A DNA stretch of 64,000 bases, taken from positions 19,718,001 through 19,782,000 of the forward strand of contig NC_079883.1 of the NCBI RefSeq assembly GCF_029227915.1, read 5' to 3'. This stretch comes from Hydractinia symbiolongicarpus (Eukaryota; Cnidaria; Hydrozoa; Anthoathecata; Hydractiniidae). The position numbers were made by a program, and so were the translations under genes. This document shows, in pieces, positions 9,721-21,256 of this stretch (the first letter of the stretch is position 1; each line of letters begins with the position of its first letter). The notes below the pieces were generated by a model. The model made no database searches. It saw nothing but the letters and a program-made list of their open reading frames with translations, and was not told where the DNA came from.

Positions 9721-11665
9721 TTAAAGGGGAAGTTCGGTCAAAAATTATTTTTTTTAAATTCAATGTTATAAAAGAAAAAAAACCGGATACCATAATTTTT
9801 TTTAAGTGAAACCCTCTTTTTCTGAAATAATCAGTGTTAAACATGCGTAAAAAATCTCCGTATATTGAGCCCTTTACATTTTTACAAAGGCTGAATTGAA
9901 TTGAATTGAATTATGACGTTTTATAGCTCAAAAAGCGAGGTTCGGTGTTGGGAATTAGGTGTAATCACATATTTTGTTTATACATTTTTATTATTTTAAT
10001 ATGCCAAACTGTGCTGCCATCGGCTGTACAAATCGAAGTAGCCATAATAAAAAGACAGAAAGAGATAAGGGTAATGAGAAAAATAAAGAAGTAGAGAACG
10101 AAAAGCTGACGAAGAAAGACGATGGCAATAATGAAAGAAAAAATCGGCTAGTCTCTTATCAGATTACCAGTGCGAAAAAAATGAGGAGCTTCGAAAAAAT
10201 GACTACATAATATAAAAAAAAGTGGTACCTTGCTGAAATATTTTATATTTGTTCTCAACATTTTGAACCAGAACGCTTCAAAAGTTTTGTTAGCTATGTT
10301 TGTTAGTTATGCTTGTTACCTATGTCTTACCATAGTCACCAAACAACCAAACATTTGTCTTTCTCGTATTTAGAAAAATTGAACACAATTTCATTTATTA
10401 TAGCCATTTCCAAATTAAAACTATTTCAAAAAATTATTATATTTTCTCCCCATGTTTGCTTTCCCCAGCGCTTAATGTTTTTTTCAATGTGAAGCTCTTC
10501 AAGAACATGTGCTTTGATAAGAAGGGGGTAATAAAGATTTTTGTCTTGTCTTCTACCGAGTGCATTGCATCGCTCCTTATATTATTGAGGGCAGAAAGTG
10601 AAGTAGTTAGTACTGGTTTACAAAAACAGAACATTCCAAAAAATTCGGCTTCAGTTATACATTGTTTTCTTAAAAAGAAAAACCTTTAAATAACCCCGTC
10701 CAAAGTTTCAATTTTTGAGCACACTTTCTTACTCGATTTGTAAGGCTAAATAAAATAAAACAACCACCGTAGTGTTTTTTTTGTGATGTTGTTTTGGCAG
10801 TAGCAAATAATACAGAAGAAAATGTATGCGAAGGAGAGTTAAATGATTTGGAGATAAAACTTATGTTAGGCAAAATATTTTGAGAGAAGTTTTGAGTGTG
10901 TTGTCATGCTGCTCGTTGGCATATTTTTTTATCAACGTGAAGACTAATATTAAAAGGGATATGTAGAGTTTTGTTATGGCGGTTTTAAACACAAAAAAGA
11001 AAATTATGCTTGGCTATTTTTTTTTTATTTTACCTTCGAAATGATTGTCAGGAATTTTAATTGTAACCCTGCAACACAACCCTTTCACTGTACGACTCCA
11101 TCGCTCTAAGGGACCACCCCATTGGCACCAGGTATTGTTGCCGATCCTAAAAACTTCTTTCTTCTTCATCACTCTCGGAACTACACGTTCGTAATTTATT
11201 CAGTTCTTCCAAAGAAAGTTCTGGTTTAAAATTTATGGGACTAAGAGTAGCTAGATAAATCAGGTAGCTATGTCATCATTTTGGAGCTTGAATCGCTGCG
11301 AATTGGTTCCAGTTCTTACAAATTGACACTGTGTTTTCAAAGAAGTAATTTGTTAAAGATTTAGAAAGAAATATAGTTAGAAAAAAATGGAAATTCTTTT
11401 AGCAAATTGTGTAGCTTGTGTTTTGACTCTTTCACGCGATGCAATGTTTTGAACTATGAAACGTCATACTTGAGTTAGAACCCAGCTTTTTTTTCGTTAC
11501 GCGCCTTTTCAAAAACGGAGTATTTTTAAGAAGTTTGTGTCAACATTAGAGAGATTTCCAAAACTCTGAGTTTAATGAAGTAAAGTTTTTCTGTTTTTAT
11601 AAGTAAAAATGCGTCGAATTATAAAATAAAATAATTTTTTTTTTTAGACCGAGCTTCCCCTTTAA
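9721..11665 (+). mobile_element. TTAA-type (Kolobok-like) DNA transposon with THAP remnant
   Basis: The element is bounded by TTAA at 9,721-9,724 and 11,662-11,665. Terminal inverted repeats are AAGGGGAAGTTCGGTC on the left and its near-complement GACCGAGCTTCCCCTT on the right. TTAA target duplication plus a THAP domain points to the Kolobok superfamily; piggyBac also uses TTAA but lacks THAP. Most of the transposase is missing, so it is non-autonomous. Partial relatives: its left half recurs inverted at 30,254-31,449, and its right end recurs at 24,798-25,057. Confidence 0.75.
10001..10305 (+). pseudogene. THAP-domain N-terminus of a transposase
   Basis: From the ATG at 10,001 the frame reads MPNCAAIGCTNRSSHNKK, the C-x4-C start of a THAP zinc finger. 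A long lysine/glutamate-rich insertion follows, then a TAA at 10,208-10,210. The same frame continues beyond the stop to YICSQHFEPERF, the C-x2-H plus HFxxxxF end of the THAP fold. The domain is therefore present end to end but interrupted by one stop and an unusually long central loop. THAP domains bind the transposon ends in P- and Kolobok-type elements. Confidence 0.7.
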
Positions 11666-13630
11666 GGCTTATTTGTTCTTCTGTATTTTCCATTTTTGTG
11701 TTCTGGGCCGAGGTTGCTTCTTTTTATAAAAAGCAATCACATGCGAATATGAATAATTCGAATCTAAAATGTAAAAAATAAAACTGTTGTTGGAGCGAGT
11801 ATAGATAGTTTTTGTTGTTGTCAGAAATATTTTGCAAGAAGAAAAAAAACGTACGATGATATAACGTAACAAAGAGACCTGAGTGGAAATGTATCAGACG
11901 TATACATTTTCAATACGTTTTCTTTGGGATGAAGCGAAGTTTAGTAGCCGAAGTAAAAACTGATTGGACTTTTATTCAGAGAACGCCAGCTTAGCTGAGA
12001 AAGCCAAAGAAAAGCAGGTGCGTTGTTTCAAGTATCTGGTACAAAAATAAATTTAGGTGTGTAACGATTTTCTAGCCGTTAAAACTTTCAAAGCTAAACT
12101 TCCCCTTAAATATTAGTTCCTTGCTGTGTCTTGAGCCTGTACATATTTTCTTTAAGCACTTTTTTTAAGAACTCTCAAAAATGGGTCAGAAGTTACGAAT
12201 ATTCTAAGAATATGTCTAAGCTTGATTGTTTGTTCCAAAATATAATTTTTTTATGAAAAATTGATTAGAAGTTTACTTTTTTATTGCTTATTAAACAAAC
12301 TGAACTTTTGGTTTTTGAAAGCCTTGGTTATGACGTCAAGATTACCTCTTTAAGAGGATGAGGCTTTTTAATATTTTTTTTAAATTTGTTTCCTCAAATA
12401 ATTATATTTTTAGTAAAATATATTCTATTTGTTTTACTTATAAAACTTTGGTTTTCTGAGAAGAAACCAACCATCTGAAAAGAATTGTGCCCTCATAAAA
12501 ATGATTATTTTTTTAAAACACTGTGTTTCCATGAAATATATTTTTATGGCCCTCACCTTTTCTCCAAAAATACTAGATGCTACTATAGTTATTTGGCCAG
12601 TATTTTTCTCAATATACAGTATGATTGCATAAGTCCTCCTTCTATTTATTTAGGACTGTTTTATATTTTGTTTCTCCTTGTTTTGCTGTTCTAATCAAAT
12701 ACTGATACACGTTAAAGATATTTCCTTGTTAATAAAAATCTGTCTGGTTCATGAAAATATATATTTTCCCCTGTATTCTATCACGCATTTTATCTGTTCA
12801 ATATTTACTTTCATTGTACGTTGTTCCTTTTGTTGTCAGGACAACTGTAATTATTTTCATTTTGATTTTTAACTGATGAATATTTGAATATAAACATATT
12901 ATTAACAAATAAATTATTTTTATAGTAATGCGATCTGGAAGGGTTGTACGTTTTCATAGAATTGATAATAAACTTTGTATTAATGCATTTTTGTACAAAA
13001 ATATATGATTCCAAGAATGTAATAATAGTGTAGTTCATAATTCACGCATTTTCTCAATAATTATTTTTAGGCCCCCTCAGTAAAGCAAGAGTAAATCGGA
13101 GAAAACATTGGGAGAGAAATTAATCTAACAAAAAATTTCCAAATCGTCAAATAGGCAAACCTACAATTAGAGAAACCTAACTCATGTGCTTGAGGTCACA
13201 AACTTTTGAAAGAAATGTTATATATACTTCTATCTTTTGTTTGGCCTTTAATAGTAATAGTAATCTGGAATCTCCAGCATGTCATTTTCTGAAAAGGAGA
13301 GATATTTTATGGAACTTTTGCATCTTGTTTGTTTTTGTTAGCTTTATATAGAATTTTAGTGATTTCAGTTTTCAATTAAATGTAGCGACTGCTTGGAAAT
13401 TATAACAGCTGTATTAACTTATATTCGTACACTGACAAAGAAAACTGCTACCTTTCCCTTTAATATTTGATAAAAACAAACATAAACAAAACTTTATTTT
13501 ATGTGGCCATGACGATGAAGGTCGGACTGACTTGTGGCATTGTTCCAAATGGTCTTCCGCCTTTCGTTCGATTCTCAGTGTAATGCACCAGCCCAGCATA
13601 AAAGTGGCAGCATGAAGGAAAGGGGCCGAC
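11666..13630. other. Non-coding intron sequence
   Basis: No gene recognised. At 12,090-12,105 there is an AACTTCCCCTTAAA word that resembles the TTAA transposon end just upstream, but no partner end was found. Confidence 0.5.
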
Positions 13631-13675
13631 TTTAATGTTCTCTATACCTCTTTTTGAGGTATAGAGAACATTAAA
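13631..13675. repeat. Perfect 20-bp hairpin with TTTTT loop
   Basis: TTTAATGTTCTCTATACCTC (13,631-13,650) is followed by five T and its exact reverse complement (13,656-13,675). No mismatch is visible. It stands 12 bases before a 30-bp minisatellite. Confidence 0.95.
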
Positions 13676-13686
13676 ACATTATTGCC

Positions 13687-13903
13687 TGTTTTTGATCGCG
13701 GGCTTCATAAGCTTTGTGTTTTTGATCGCGGGCTTCATAAGCTTTGTGTTTTTTATCGCCGGCTTCATAAGCTTTGTGTTTTTGATCGCGGGCTTCATAA
13801 GCTTTGTGTTTTTGATCGCGGGCTTCATAAGCTTTGTGTTTTTGATCGCGGGCTTCATAAGCTTTGTGTTTTTGATCGCGGGCTTCATAAGCTTTGTGTT
13901 TTT
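13687..13903. repeat. 30-bp minisatellite, about 7 copies
   Basis: A tandem array whose unit contains TTGATCGCGGGCTTCATAAG followed by CTTTGTGTT. The copies are identical except the third, which reads TTATCGCCGG. Because 30 is divisible by three and the unit has no stop in several frames, it makes long spurious open frames on both strands. The unit is much richer in G+C than its surroundings and contains an AAGCTT site. Confidence 0.95.
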
Positions 13904-16900
13904 GGTGCCGCTTATTTAGTACATTCTCTTGAAATACAAGAAAAATATATCATAGATGGACATGCTTTGAAAAAAAAAAAAATTTTCCGTAATTTATCAT
14001 CTTCAGGAAAGGAAAGAAACTTCTATCTTTTTCACGCTGACTTTTATTACTGTAGCGATACGCAGCACACGAGGCCATGATTCTTCCACAAACCCAAAGA
14101 TTTTAGCGCGCATCTTATCGGGATCATAGAGATATTATTAAAAGAGAAAGAGACACAACTCAATATTTCTCTATTCAAATTCCTATTGTTAAGACAAACA
14201 ATGCAAAGAAGGCGCGTCACTCGGTTCCAGCTCTTTTCGTGTGTTTCTCGCAAAAGGATGAATTATCGATTCTTTTAGTATAGAATCCCGACAATTTTAC
14301 TTGTAAATGATTAAGAAAATAATCAGGTTTTCCACTGAATTCCGCCAAAATTTATTGGTTAAAAAGCTCTCAGGGGTTTACCCTCGCCTTCGAAATAATT
14401 TACATACATAATTTCTAAGAGAATAAGTTGGAGAAGCTCGAAGGTCAAGCGGCCATGTTTGTTGTTGTCGTATGTATATGAAAAAAAACGTGTTTTTTTC
14501 AAGAAATACTGAACGGAATATGAATCCTTCATAGCTGTACGAAGGTAAGGGTTTATTCTTCACTTTAGTAATAACCTTTAAGTGAAGGACGATGGTTAGC
14601 CAAAGTTTAAGGCAAAAAATCAACTGTAAATTTTCGGTGTTGTTAAAGTGTCCCTTTAAATATACTCGGTGTATTTACCACATTTTTAAGTAAAAATGGC
14701 GGACTTGAAAAACTCGTGACTTAAAAGTTTTTGCAAGAAAGCGAGTTGTGGCTATTTTTCTTATTTAAAATTTATGTCAAAACAGTTTTAGCAATCTTCT
14801 ATCTGACTTATATTTAGGTTTCAGGAGCTGCTCCACACATGTCATCAGCTATAGCTAGCTAGATACCCTCAATTAGGCTAACCACATAGATGCCCTCGAG
14901 GAGGCTAACCACATACAGCCCTGCACATAGAATTTAAATCACTATTGCTAGCCAATGAAGGATTTATTTTGGAACTATCAGTTCTGACCTGCTAGTATTT
15001 AGACCACATTCAAGTGATGTAAGCTCCAAACTCAACTGCTTTCATATCAGACAATGAAAATATGCACTGAGAATTAATTATCAAAAATTTCACACACTTT
15101 TCATTTCAAACACACGTTTTACAAAATCAGTGTGGAGGTAGAAAACCTTAATCAGAAATACTTTAGAAAACCAGATCAGCAACGTTGTATGGAAGTGTCG
15201 AACCACGATGTTTTTAACACAAATATGTATGTGTATGCAATCCAAGCTATTGATTTTTAAAAAAAATCCACAGGTCATACCAGATGAAAATATTGATAAC
15301 TGTTAAGTTACTTGATATACATCAAACATATTGAATTTTATTATGTTTGGACAAAATTATTGTTTGGAAAGATCCATTTTTGATTAGTGATTAGCTAAAT
15401 CGAGTTATTCAAACAATTTAAAGATAGTTATACACAAAATACCAACACATGAACAGTTTTAAATTGACATTGAAGTGGATTGATACTTTATTGAAACAGG
15501 ATGACCGGTGCGACACCTGAAAAGTTAAAAAGTTTAAAATTTGGTTTAGTCGTATATATATCCCTTAAGTATTTTGTTCTTATAAAATTTTTATTAGTAT
15601 GTACTGTAGCAAATCTTGATATATCCTTTTTATCTTTGGCTTTACCTTGTGTTTTTGACATGTTTATAACTTGAAATTGTTCTTATATTTCTATATTTTG
15701 AGTATTTTAAAATTATTTTGTTGTACGTACATTGCAAGTATTACAATGTAACATTACGTTTATAAGTATATACACGTTTCGAATAAAAGTAAAAATTGAT
15801 TTTGTAAATTTTTTTGAAAGCTGCTTCCCATGCTTTGGAGTGTGTGTGTGTTTTTCAGGAGTCTTATCAGTAAAACCTCAGCTCTTTCTATGTTCTTATC
15901 TATGCTATAGCTTAGTAAGATTTGTTGGTCCACAACAACAGGCCATTTAAAAGCTATCTAGCTCTGGCTGGCTAAGAGAGCTTAGTGATATATTTATCAA
16001 AATCTTTGAGCTTATTTAGTAGTGCTAATAAATTTACATTATATGTGGTAAAAATCCTATGACTTAAAACATTTTTGGTATAAAATTAAAGTAAGTTGAA
16101 AATTTGTATTGATAGATGTAAAACATGGTTTCTGAACGTACAAATAAAAATTTGTTCTTTTACCGGGACTACGAAGTCTCCTCATCGTTAAACAAATCTT
16201 CAGTCCGTTGATTAAACCATGAGGCAACGTTATATCTTAGGAGTTTGTTTTTTCTGCTTCCTTTATCTCTAATTTTTTATTTCTCCTTCTTCATTTTCTT
16301 TTTTTTAAAAATGTTTTTTTTGTCATGTTGAACCTTCCCATTATAATTAACAATCGATAAATTATGTTTTTCAACAGTATAACTTTACAGTATTTAAAAA
16401 AATGCAGAATAATTTATAGCTTGTTAATAATAGTGTGCATAGTGAATTATATTTCAAATATTTTATAGTCTTAATTTTAATACAGAGCGTGGGTGTTTAG
16501 AGAAAATTAAATTCAAGACTCATATTCAGGGCAAGATCAAAGATGTTACGAAGAAATGCATTTTCCCTGTTTTATCCCACCAAAATAACACTTTTATAAT
16601 ATATTTTTTCCAAAACTTACTGGAAACTTAAAGTTACATTCGTGAAAAAAAAATTGAAAAATTTTAACACTAAGGGCCTACCGTATCCTTAAAAAGTTTG
16701 TTATGATTTCAAAATTAACTGACTAATTTGATGAATTATGCCGGGATTTTTTTATCTTTGATTTCGTATTTTAGTACAGAAAAGGCCGCATATGCTTTTA
16801 TAGGTTACATTTAGAAGTGTGATTTTATTTTTAGCTGTTAAGACAAAACTTGAGTACAGTCGTATTAAATATACATCCACTATACGCCGACGCTGAAGAA

Positions 16901-18002
16901 ACTCAATTCTTTATATACTTAATTTGAATAAAAAAACCCAAGAACAATTGATATTAGTAATTCTTGTTTAAAGTTGAACTAAAAAAGTAAAATTTACGTA
17001 AGTAAAAATGAGAAGTTGGGCGGTTTATCAAGGACTCGTTCTGGGGTTAATTTTTAAGCTGTTTTGACCATCAGAGGGCGTTAAAGGGTGGTAGTCCCAA
17101 TAGGAAAGGCTGGGGGAGGGGCACAAAAGGCCCTTCAAACCGCCAGTTGTTTTTGATCGCCCTGACATGCAATTAAACCTCTTCGAGGTTATTTTACACC
17201 AGTCAAAAAAAATCCTAAATCCGTCCCTGAAAAGCGAGTTGGAATAAATAGGGTTAAACACTGAAAGATTGTGTGAAAGTGCAAAGCTTTAGAGCGCAAT
17301 GAAAAGGTGAATTTTGATAAATCAGCATGCTAGGAAAGCACGGAAAGTTTACCCCTACAAGGTTAAGTTATCGGCTCTTACGGTACTACACCATAAATTT
17401 TTAAGACTTCCGTATAATCGGTAAAGTGAAAATTTGACAAATGATTATGATTCCCCTATTTTTTGGAGTTTCCCCAAATATAATATTTTTAGACGACGAT
17501 TTCTGGCATTTTTCATTTTATGAGCCAAAAGATAAGTTAAATGATTTTATTTGGACGTCATAAATTTCAAACACAATGTTAAAATTTGTTCTAGAACTAA
17601 AGTAATGTGATTTTAAGGAAGCAAGCGTTTTATTAACATGAAAAAAGCCAATATTTATTGCTACCATCTTGCTTCTTGTATGACACACTATAACTGTGTC
17701 TCATCCTCTAACCCGGGTCACAATATGTTGGATGACGTGAGCATTGACATTTTGATGTCAAATTACTTCTGTGCCAGGTTTCACAGTAAAAACATTTGTC
17801 CATCCTTGAATTTTATTGAGTGGAGGGGAGGATGGGGTAGTAAAATTACACATATCCATTTGCCCCAAAACAGATGCCCACACAATACTCCACTTAAAAT
17901 AGGGTTAATGCAGTTTAGAAACCTTTTCCACACATTAAAACCAACTATGTAGAATGATTATCTGCATATAAAATATATAAATTTAAAACCAACTGCAGCT
18001 AC
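13904..18002. other. Non-coding intron sequence
   Basis: AT-rich with no recognisable gene. A short near-duplicate pair lies at 14,868-14,918 (AGGCTAACCACATA twice). The word GTGTCCCTTTAAAT at 14,649-14,662 resembles the TTAA transposon ends but has no visible partner. Short open frames here have no protein-like features. Confidence 0.5.
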
Positions 18003-18134
18003 CTGAAATATTTTTTGATAGTGAGAAACTGAACTTGCACGGTCGAACACTCCACCTTTTAATCCACTTCTATTTGTGACACCACCGTTGTAATAAATAA
18101 CTCTGGGCTCCTTTTGCGGTACAGTATGAAGTGC
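18003..18134 (-). CDS. COX7A: Cytochrome c oxidase subunit 7A-like, upstream exon
   Basis: On the minus strand the exon runs from an ATAG acceptor (exon base 18,134) to a CAG|GTAGCT donor (exon base 18,003): exactly 44 codons, phase 0 at both ends. It encodes a basic N-terminal segment ending HYQKIFQ, the position where COX7A proteins have K-x-FQ just before the PVHLK motif. Joined to the exon at 4,421-4,555 the reading frame is uninterrupted. The initiator exon, expected to carry the mitochondrial targeting sequence, was not found upstream. The gene would take part in complex IV or respirasome assembly in the mitochondrial inner membrane. Confidence 0.68.
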
Positions 18135-19455
18135 CTATGGTATAAATACAATAGGTAATGTAAATATATTTCAGGCTTGCCAATAGTCAGGGGTTGACAA
18201 TTTATTTTTTCTGTGCACGTATCTCTACACATATTTTAAATTCACACATAGAAATGAAACCATTAAGAATTTTTCATAGGAGATTTTTGTCTAAATCGAA
18301 AAAAAATGGAAAAAGGAATGCCTTTTCCATCAATTTTTTCAAGGTTTTATGTAATAAAAATGAGTGAAATGATCATTTGCGAAGGTTTTTTATTGCAAAA
18401 AATTTCGCGAAAGTTGTTTCACTCGATTTCGAGAAAATTTCTTAGTTCAAAGTATTATGATCGTTGTGAAGAAGGATTCTATAAATAAAAAAGGCAAGAA
18501 AAAAATTGAAAGAAAAATATGTGAAATGTAAAAGGATATGTTAAATAAGCTTCTGCAATGTACGTTCTAAACCATGACGTACGTGACGCTCAGTCTGAGA
18601 AATCTACGCCAACATATACTATACTTGAAATAATTTCTTTTTGTGCAGATCCTATAAATTTAATTACTTTTTGTACATATTTGTGTATACACAACACAGC
18701 AATTCGTCCACTGATACTAAGATAAAATACATATTATTTAATCATGTAAGAGCTCAGAATGCTTTTACAAATTACTTTGGTGCATATTATTTATACAAGC
18801 AGAAGATAATCTTGTTGGTATGAAGGAAAACTGGACACAATTTTTTTCGACATGCATATGTTGCAGTACCTGGCAGAAATCAAATTCATATAGTCATGTA
18901 CTCCTGGGTTAGCCATACCTTTTATTTACATTGTGTAGTCAGATCACCTTTAAACATAATTCGTTTAATGAATTCTGATTTGTCGTTTACACAAAATGCT
19001 CATAAAAAATTTAACAAAAACTTCTTGAAGAAAGCTGAAGAAAAGGAAGACGAGAAACACAAACCTGAAATGTTCTTGCGACTATGGCTTAAATAGTCTG
19101 TAATGTGGGTGAGAATATGCTCAAATTTTTTATCGTCAGTAGCCAGCTACAGTTTCTAAGCTTTTTAAAACTTCATGTCTCAAATGTTGATTGACAAATA
19201 AAGTGCTACAACACAATAACAGTAATTTATCGTCAATAGCTTAATTTATTTTATAACTTTGAGGCCAGTTTTTGAATGAAGGGTTGACAAGGTCATCAAA
19301 AAAACCCCAATATTTCTTCAACCGTTTGTCGAAAGCACATAATCCTATACATTTTCTTGATCATTGTTAGTAGATCTACACAGCAAAAGACTTCTGAAAA
19401 TTCTGGAATTCTGAAAAAAATGTTTTATTTATTTGTAGGTTTTAGCTGACGTCAC
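18135..19455. repeat. Non-coding; Helitron-like repeat copy at its end
   Basis: No gene seen. Bases 19,260-19,455 are a copy of the Helitron-like repeat also found at 9,115-9,430 (shared words include ACATTTTCTTGATCA and GCTGACGTCA). The LINE that follows begins abruptly within it at about 19,450-19,456. Confidence 0.45.
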
Positions 19456-21256
19456 AGAGGAGGAGAAAAGGGTAGCTTGGAAGAATCATTATCAGAGGTT
19501 GTTTAACACTGAGTTTGATTGGGACGAGGATAATTTGTCTGATGATGATGTTGTAGAAGGGCCAGCTATGCAGATCAAGACAGAATGGGTAGTGGAGGCT
19601 ATTAGAAAATTGAAGATTGGCAGACTGCAGGAGTATCAGGTATTGTTGCAGAGATGGTAAAAGCATCTGGATATATTGGAGTTGAGCTTATTACAAGTCT
19701 TGCTAACCAGATTATAAAGGATGGTGCTATTCCGAGTGAGTGGCAGTCGAGTGTAATAGTGAATTGTTTCAAGGGCAAGGGTGATGCATTAGAAAGGGGT
19801 AACTATAGAGGTTTGAAGTTGGTTGATCAAGTATTGAAAGTTATTGAAAGAGTGATTGATAAGTTACTTAGAGAAAGAATTGATATAGATAAGATGCAAT
19901 TTGGTTTTGTTCCAGGGCGTGGCTCTACAGATGCAATATTTTTACTCAGACAGCTTTAGGAAAAGTATTTAGGAAAGAGAAAGAATCTCTATTTTGCCTT
20001 TGTAGATTTAGAGAAAGCTTTTGATAGAGTGCCACGTAAAGTTATTTGGTGGCCTATGAGAAAATTAGGTGTGGATGAGTGGCTAGTTACGATGGTACAG
20101 TCTATGTACAGCAATGCTAGAAATCGTGTCAGGATTAACGATTCACTTAGTGATGAATTTAGTGTAAATGTTGGTGTACATCAGGGTTCTGTACTTAGTC
20201 CTTTGTTGTTTATTCTAGTCTTAGAAGTGCTGTCGATGGAGGTCAGAACAGGTTGTCCATGGGAGTTATTGTATGCAGATGATTTGGTTCTCATAGCAGA
20301 GTCAATGGAAGAATTAGTTGAAAAGTTTGAGAAGTGGAAGAAAGGACTAGAAGAGAAAGGGCTAAAGGTAAACACAGCAAAGTCTAAAGTCATGATTAGT
20401 AGCATTGCAGCCAAGTGTGACCTTGTAGTTGGAAAATGGCCTTGTGGAGTTTGCAGGAAAGGGGTTGGTAGTAACTCAATTTTTTGTCAGACTTGTAAGC
20501 ATTGGGTACATAAGAAGTGCAGTGGTATTAGTGGAAGGTTAAGAGCTGACATACAGTTTGTATGCAAGCGTTGCAAAGGTGAGATTATAGAGAATGAAGT
20601 ATTTCCAGCTTTAATGATGTACAACAGTGGCTCATTAAAGATAGTTGAGAACTTCCGTTACTTAGGTGATATGTTGGGCAGTGAAGGGGGTGTTGGAAGA
20701 AGTGTTACTTGCAATATAGGTTCTGCTTGGAAAAAGTTCAGAGAGTTACTTCCTTTGTTGACTAGCAGGGTCCTGTCAATTGAGGTAAAAGGTAGGTTGT
20801 ATGAGGCCTGTGTAAGAAGTGTTATGTTGTACGGTAGTGAGACATGGGCAGTGAAGCAGGAAGATCTTGACCGTTTAGAAAGGAATGATATGAGAATGGT
20901 TAGGTGGATGTGTAACGCCAGTCTGAGAGACAGAAAGAGTTCAGATGAGCTAAGAAGCAGGCTAAGTCTCCGTAGAATTAAAGATGTTATCCAGATAAGA
21001 AGATTGAACTGGCTGGGGCACTTGGAAAGAATGGAGGAGGATAATTGGGTAAGAAAGTGTAGAGACTTGATAGTTCCTGGGGCAAAGCCCAGAGGCAGAC
21101 CGAGAAAGACTTGACAGGAGGTTATAAGGACAGACTTGATACAGAGGAAGTTGAGTTTAGATCTAACACAGTCTAGATCAGATTGGAAGAGGGTCATTAA
21201 TATACCCCGTCCAACCCATGCTAGCATGGAAAACGGACGTTAAGCCAAGAATGATG
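19456..21256 (+). mobile_element. Non-LTR retrotransposon (LINE), 5'-truncated copy A
   Basis: The reverse transcriptase domain is readable from about 19,460 to 21,200. It contains VIVNCFKGKGDALERGNYRG, FVPGRGSTDAIF, FVDLEKAFDRVPRK, GVHQGSVLSPLLF and the catalytic YADD at about 20,272-20,283. A PHD-like finger and the C-terminal MRMVRWMC and RLNWLGHLERM blocks follow. The element ends at the shared 3' terminus CATGGAAAACGGACGTTAAG, with a GAATGATG-type tail. It is 5' truncated, has a frameshift near 19,620, a TAG at 19,957-19,959, and a TGG-to-TGA change at 21,112-21,114 (inferred from copies B and C). The short tandem tail suggests an RTE-like clade, not proven. Confidence 0.85.
20443..20574 (+). 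other. PHD-like C4HC3 zinc finger inside the LINE protein
   Basis: Within the LINE reading frame, after the YADD motif, the pattern CGVC, FCQTC, HWVHKKC and VCKRC gives C-x2-C, C-x2-C, H-x-x-x-x-C and C-x2-C spacing, the cross-brace set of a PHD finger. It lies between the thumb and the C-terminal part of the reverse transcriptase. The same finger is intact in copy C (52.2-53.5 kb). PHD fingers usually read histone tails; a role in choosing chromatin targets is inference. Confidence 0.75.

Noticed and set aside
13679-14080. Repetitive proteins from the 30-bp array on both strands; possible CRISPR-like array
   Set aside because: The unit is tandem with no spacers, so it is a minisatellite. 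The open frames exist only because 30 is divisible by three.
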